Source: Streptomyces sp. WM6386 (GTDB lineage: Bacteria > Actinomycetota > Actinomycetes > Streptomycetales > Streptomycetaceae). From it: 8,368 nucleotides of DNA. Positions 5,933 to 8,368 of the stretch are shown here, one piece after another (position 1 is the first letter of the stretch; every line of letters starts with the position of its first letter). Below the pieces are notes generated by a model. That model did not search any database. It was given only the letters and a program-made list of their open reading frames with translations, and was not told where the DNA came from. Location: positions 1 through 8,368 of the forward strand of contig NZ_JXTE01000134.1 in assembly GCF_000972385.1 (NCBI RefSeq), in the 5' to 3' direction. A program made the position numbers and the translations under genes.

Positions 5933-6805
5933 TCAGACGGGCGGGACGACCGCCACCGGGCACTCCGCGTGATGCAGCACGCCATGGGCGACGGATCCGA
6001 TCCGGGCGCCCACGGCGGTGCGGTGGGCGCGCCGGCCGACGACCATCAGCTGGGCCCGCCCCGCCACCGACAGCAGCACCTGTCCCGCACTGCCCATCTC
6101 GACGTGCTCCACCACCGGGACGTCGGGGAAGCTCGCCCGCAACGGCTCCAGGGCCGCGCCCAGCGCCTGCTGCTCGCGCGGCTCCAGACCCCCGGCCTCG
6201 TCGAGCAGCTTCAGCGAGCCGGGGCTGTAGGCGAACACCGGTGGCAGGGTCCAGGCCCGTACGACACGCACTGTCGCCCCGCGCGACGCGGCGGTCTCGA
6301 ACGCGAACCGCAGGGCGGCGGCGCTGTCCTCCGGCTCACCCTGCTGGCCTACGACGACCTCGCGGCCGGCGGCCTCGGCGGAGGGCTGGTCCCCGGCGCG
6401 TACGAGCACGACGGGCCGCGTGGTCCCGGCGATCACCTGCTGGCCGACGGAACCGAGCAGGAACCCCACGACCGGCCCGTGGCCGCGCGAGCCGAGCACC
6501 AGCATCTCGGCGTCCGCCGCCGCGTCGACCAGCGTCTCGACGGTGCCGCCCTCCAGGACGTCGGTGGTCACGGTGAGCCCCGGGTACCGCCCGTTCACGG
6601 CCCGGGTCGCCTCGGTCACCGTCTCCCGCACCCACCCGGCCTGTGTGTCCGGGGTGGCCACCTCGACGGCGTCGTACGCCTCGAACCGCCAGGCCTGCAC
6701 CACCCGCAACGCCAGGTCGCGGCGGACCGCCTCCCGGGCCGCCCAGTCCAGCGCGGCCAGGCTCTCCTCGGATCCGTCCACCGCTGCGGTGATCGGGCGC
6801 GTCAT
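5933..6805 (-). CDS. Universal stress protein, two tandem Usp domains
   Basis: A 290-residue protein made of two UspA-like domains (about 1-137 and 148-290). Such proteins bind ATP or respond to energy, oxygen or redox stress in the cytoplasm. Domain 1 begins with the typical ITAAVDGSEES and carries an exact ATP-binding signature G-2X-G-9X-G-S at G105, G108, G118 and S119. Domain 2 is degenerate: the first-strand aspartate region reads VVVGQQG instead of V-D-G, and its signature at 257-271 has Ala (A260) in place of the second glycine while keeping G270-S271. The start at 6805 is preferred because an AGGGAGA ribosome binding site (TCTCCCT on the plus strand, 6813-6819) lies 7 nt upstream and the Usp fold starts at once; a longer frame from 6841 adds 12 unrelated residues and leaves less promoter space. 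It diverges from the VOC gene, 64 nt away. Confidence 0.93.
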   Translation of the reverse strand: MTRPITAAVDGSEESLAALDWAAREAVRRDLALRVVQAWRFEAYDAVEVATPDTQAGWVRETVTEATRAVNGRYPGLTVTTDVLEGGTVETLVDAAADAEMLVLGSRGHGPVVGFLLGSVGQQVIAGTTRPVVLVRAGDQPSAEAAGREVVVGQQGEPEDSAAALRFAFETAASRGATVRVVRAWTLPPVFAYSPGSLKLLDEAGGLEPREQQALGAALEPLRASFPDVPVVEHVEMGSAGQVLLSVAGRAQLMVVGRRAHRTAVGARIGSVAHGVLHHAECPVAVVPPV

Positions 6806-6857
6806 AGGGCTGTCTCCCTGCGTCGTCGTCACGTCGTCCATCAGGCCAAGTCTTCAC

Positions 6858-6863
6858 TACGCT
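6858..6863 (+). promoter_or_regulatory. Predicted -10 element of a leaderless VOC-gene promoter
   Basis: TACGCT ends 6 nt before the ATG at 6870, the same hexamer and spacing as upstream of alkB. No purine-rich ribosome binding site is present (the 6 nt before the ATG are GCCCCC), which favours a leaderless mRNA. No good -35 is visible. Confidence 0.55.
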
Positions 6864-6869
6864 GCCCCC

Positions 6870-7229
6870 ATGAGCCTGGAGTGGGAACAAGTGATCGTGG
6901 ACGCGGCCGACGCGGCGGCGCTGGGCCGCTGGTGGGCCGAGGCGCTCGGCTGGGTGGTGGTCAACGACTCCGCTGAGGAGTTCGAGATCCGGCCGGAACA
7001 GGACCGGCTGCCGGGCCTGCTCTTCGTCCCGGTCCCCGAGGGCAAGACGATCAAGAACCGCCTCCACCTCGACTTCCGCCCCGACGACCAGGCCGCGGAG
7101 GTGGCCCGTCTCCTCGCCCTCGGCGCCCGGCACTGGGACGGCGCACAGGGCGAGTTCCCGTGGGTGACGCTCGTGGATCCCGAGGGAAACGAGTTCTGCG
7201 TGCTGGGCGAGCGCCGGTCGCATATCTGA
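6870..7229 (+). CDS. VOC-superfamily (glyoxalase-like domain) protein
   Basis: A 119-residue protein with the beta-alpha-beta-beta-beta pattern of the vicinal-oxygen-chelate superfamily, closest in appearance to small actinobacterial glyoxalase-like proteins. Landmarks are the N-terminal ALGRWWAEALGW helix (17-28), NRLHLDFRP (63-71), the helix AAEVARLLALGA (75-86), and the C-terminal VTLVDPEGNEFCVL (99-112). H66 and E108 sit where metal or ligand contacts are found in related proteins. The family includes glyoxalases, dioxygenases and drug-sequestering resistance proteins; the sequence does not say which applies. The ATG at 6870 lacks a ribosome binding site and is probably leaderless, and the in-frame upstream extension runs through the universal stress gene and is not used. 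The 93 nt to the next gene contain a possible new promoter, so the gene is likely monocistronic. Confidence 0.88.
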   Translation: MSLEWEQVIVDAADAAALGRWWAEALGWVVVNDSAEEFEIRPEQDRLPGLLFVPVPEGKTIKNRLHLDFRPDDQAAEVARLLALGARHWDGAQGEFPWVTLVDPEGNEFCVLGERRSHI

Positions 7230-7250
7230 GCGAAGCAGGGCGATCGAACA

Positions 7251-7256
7251 TACGAT
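7251..7256 (+). promoter_or_regulatory. Possible -10 element for the response-regulator/reductase fusion
   Basis: TACGAT matches TANNNT and would give a leader of about 60 nt before the ATG at 7323. The overlapping CGAACATACGAT resembles the left half of an SOS box, but the right arm has two mismatches, so LexA control is not claimed. No terminator is seen between the VOC gene and this site. Confidence 0.3.
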
Positions 7257-7322
7257 GGGCCAGAGCCGACGCGATGCCGGAAACGCGGTACCGGGCGGCC
7301 GGACTCTCGGGGTGGAAGACGT

Positions 7323-8368
7323 ATGGCACAGGCCGCCGAATCAGCGCGGACCGTCATCCTGACCGTGGACGACGACCCGGGGGTCTCCCGTGCCGTCGCC
7401 CGGGACCTGCGGCGGCGCTACGGCGAGTCCTACCGGATCGTGCGCGCGGAGTCCGGCGAGTCCGCGCTGGAGGCGCTGCGCGAGCTGAAGCTGCGCGGGG
7501 ACCTGGTGGCGGTGATCCTGGCCGACTACCGGATGCCGCAGATGAACGGCATCGAGTTCCTGGAGCAGGCGCTCGACGTGTATCCGGGCGCGCGCCGGGT
7601 GCTGCTGACGGCGTACGCGGACACCAACGCGGCGATCGACGCGATCAACGTCGTGGATCTGGACCACTATCTGCTCAAGCCGTGGGACCCGCCGGAGGAG
7701 AAGCTCTACCCGGTCCTGGACGACCTCCTGGAGGCCTGGCGGTGCAGCGAGTACCGTCCGGTGCCCGCCACCAAGGTCGTCGGGCACCGCTGGTCGGCGC
7801 GCTCCTCTGACGTGCGGGAGTTCCTGGCCCGCAACCAGGTGCCCTACCGCTGGTACTCGACCGAGGAGCCCGAGGGGCAGCGGCTGCTGGCCGCCGCGGG
7901 CCAGGACGGACAGCGGCTGCCGGTGGTCATCACCCCGGACGGCACTCCCCTGGTCGAGCCGGAGGCGCCCGATCTGGCCACGCACGTGGGTCTGGCCACG
8001 ACGCCCACCGCGGACTTCTACGACCTCGTCGTCATCGGCGGCGGCCCGGCCGGGCTCGGGGCCGCGGTGTACGGCGCCTCGGAGGGGCTGCGGACCGTCC
8101 TCGTGGAGCGGTCCGCGACCGGCGGGCAGGCGGGGCAGAGCTCACGCATCGAGAACTACCTGGGCTTCCCCGACGGTGTGTCGGGCGCCCAGCTCACCGA
8201 ACGGGCCCGGCGGCAGGCGGCCAAGTTCGGCGCCGAGATCCTCACCGCCCGTGAGGTGGCCGGCCTGGAGGTGAACGGGGCGGCCCGGACCGTGCGGTTC
8301 TCGGACGGCTCCGCGGTCGCCGCGCACAGCGTGATCCTGGCGACCGGTGTGTCGTACCGGCAGCTGGA
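7323..8368 (+). CDS. Response-regulator / thioredoxin-fold / thioredoxin-reductase-like fusion (3' end outside window)
   Basis: The frame is open for 348 codons to the right edge. Residues 10-137 are a CheY-like receiver with a complete phosphorylation site: D17 and D18 (acidic pocket), D68 (phosphoacceptor, in ADYRMP), T96 and K119 (LLKP). Residues about 150-220 resemble a glutaredoxin/thioredoxin fold (VREFLARNQVPYRWY, then LPVVITPDGTPLVEP) but have Ser and Arg where a redox CxxC would sit. From residue 233 an FAD/NAD-binding reductase begins, with GGGPAG at 239-244, an acidic E at the end of the second strand (VLVER), the thioredoxin-reductase-like GGQAGQSSRIENYLGFP, and ILATG near 340. 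Only one cysteine (C141) is visible. The reductase CxxC, if present, would lie just beyond the window. The ATG has a GGTGGAAG site at 7311-7318. This architecture is known in actinobacteria as a fused response regulator/thioredoxin-disulfide reductase; the cognate kinase is unknown. Reductase activity gated by phosphorylation is an inference. Confidence 0.92.
   Translation, partial: MAQAAESARTVILTVDDDPGVSRAVARDLRRRYGESYRIVRAESGESALEALRELKLRGDLVAVILADYRMPQMNGIEFLEQALDVYPGARRVLLTAYADTNAAIDAINVVDLDHYLLKPWDPPEEKLYPVLDDLLEAWRCSEYRPVPATKVVGHRWSARSSDVREFLARNQVPYRWYSTEEPEGQRLLAAAGQDGQRLPVVITPDGTPLVEPEAPDLATHVGLATTPTADFYDLVVIGGGPAGLGAAVYGASEGLRTVLVERSATGGQAGQSSRIENYLGFPDGVSGAQLTERARRQAAKFGAEILTAREVAGLEVNGAARTVRFSDGSAVAAHSVILATGVSYRQL

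Noticed and set aside
4651..5985. 444-codon minus-strand open frame over the DUF4032 gene
   Set aside because: It mirrors the DUF4032 gene, shows no motif of its own, and would overlap the universal stress gene's 3' end.
6805..6841. Longer universal stress protein starting at 6841
   Set aside because: The extra 12 residues do not belong to the Usp fold, and the ribosome binding site is correctly placed for the internal ATG at 6805.
7243..7258. LexA box upstream of the response-regulator fusion (CGAACATACGATG)
   Set aside because: The right arm differs at two of four core positions, so it is too weak to call. A simple -10 box accounts for the sequence.

Overview
This window is very GC-rich and densely coded. 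Third codon positions are strongly G/C-biased, ribosome binding sites resemble GGAGG, and two genes appear to be leaderless. Together with the protein families present, this points to an actinomycete, most likely Streptomyces. It looks like ordinary chromosomal housekeeping and stress-response territory. I see no tRNA, rRNA, CRISPR array, insertion sequence, phage gene or attachment site.

Layout, left to right. (1) A minus-strand gene for a secreted protein, probably an M1-family metallopeptidase, is cut by the left edge (1-140). It diverges from (2) a small plus-strand DUF488 gene (281-628). (3) A minus-strand FAD-binding dehydrogenase (636-2314) is broken by a frameshift at a perfect 5-bp tandem duplication. 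(4) A TetR-family regulator (2331-2957) lies 16 nt upstream of it and probably shares its transcript. A cluster of GATAC/GTATC half-sites sits directly upstream of tetR and is the likely operator. (5) An AlkB-type 2OG-Fe(II) dioxygenase (3077-3703) diverges from tetR, with a probable leaderless promoter and a LexA-box-like site, and is followed by a strong hairpin terminator. (6) A metallo-beta-lactamase-fold hydrolase (3908-4654) and (7) a kinase-like DUF4032 protein (4696-5931) form a likely two-gene plus-strand unit. (8) A tandem-domain universal stress protein (5933-6805, minus) converges on them with a 1-nt gap. (9) A leaderless VOC/glyoxalase-like gene (6870-7229) diverges from it. (10) A response-regulator / thioredoxin-fold / thioredoxin-reductase-like fusion (7323 onward) is cut by the right edge.

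The genes do not form one pathway. Several fit stress or damage response: AlkB for alkylation repair, the universal stress protein, the VOC protein and the redox-signalling fusion. The most notable points are the microduplication that inactivates the dehydrogenase while its dedicated regulator and operator remain intact, the two-domain-plus-reductase fusion, and the repeated promoter geometry TACGCT-N6-ATG at alkB and the VOC gene. No clearly undescribed multi-gene system was found.
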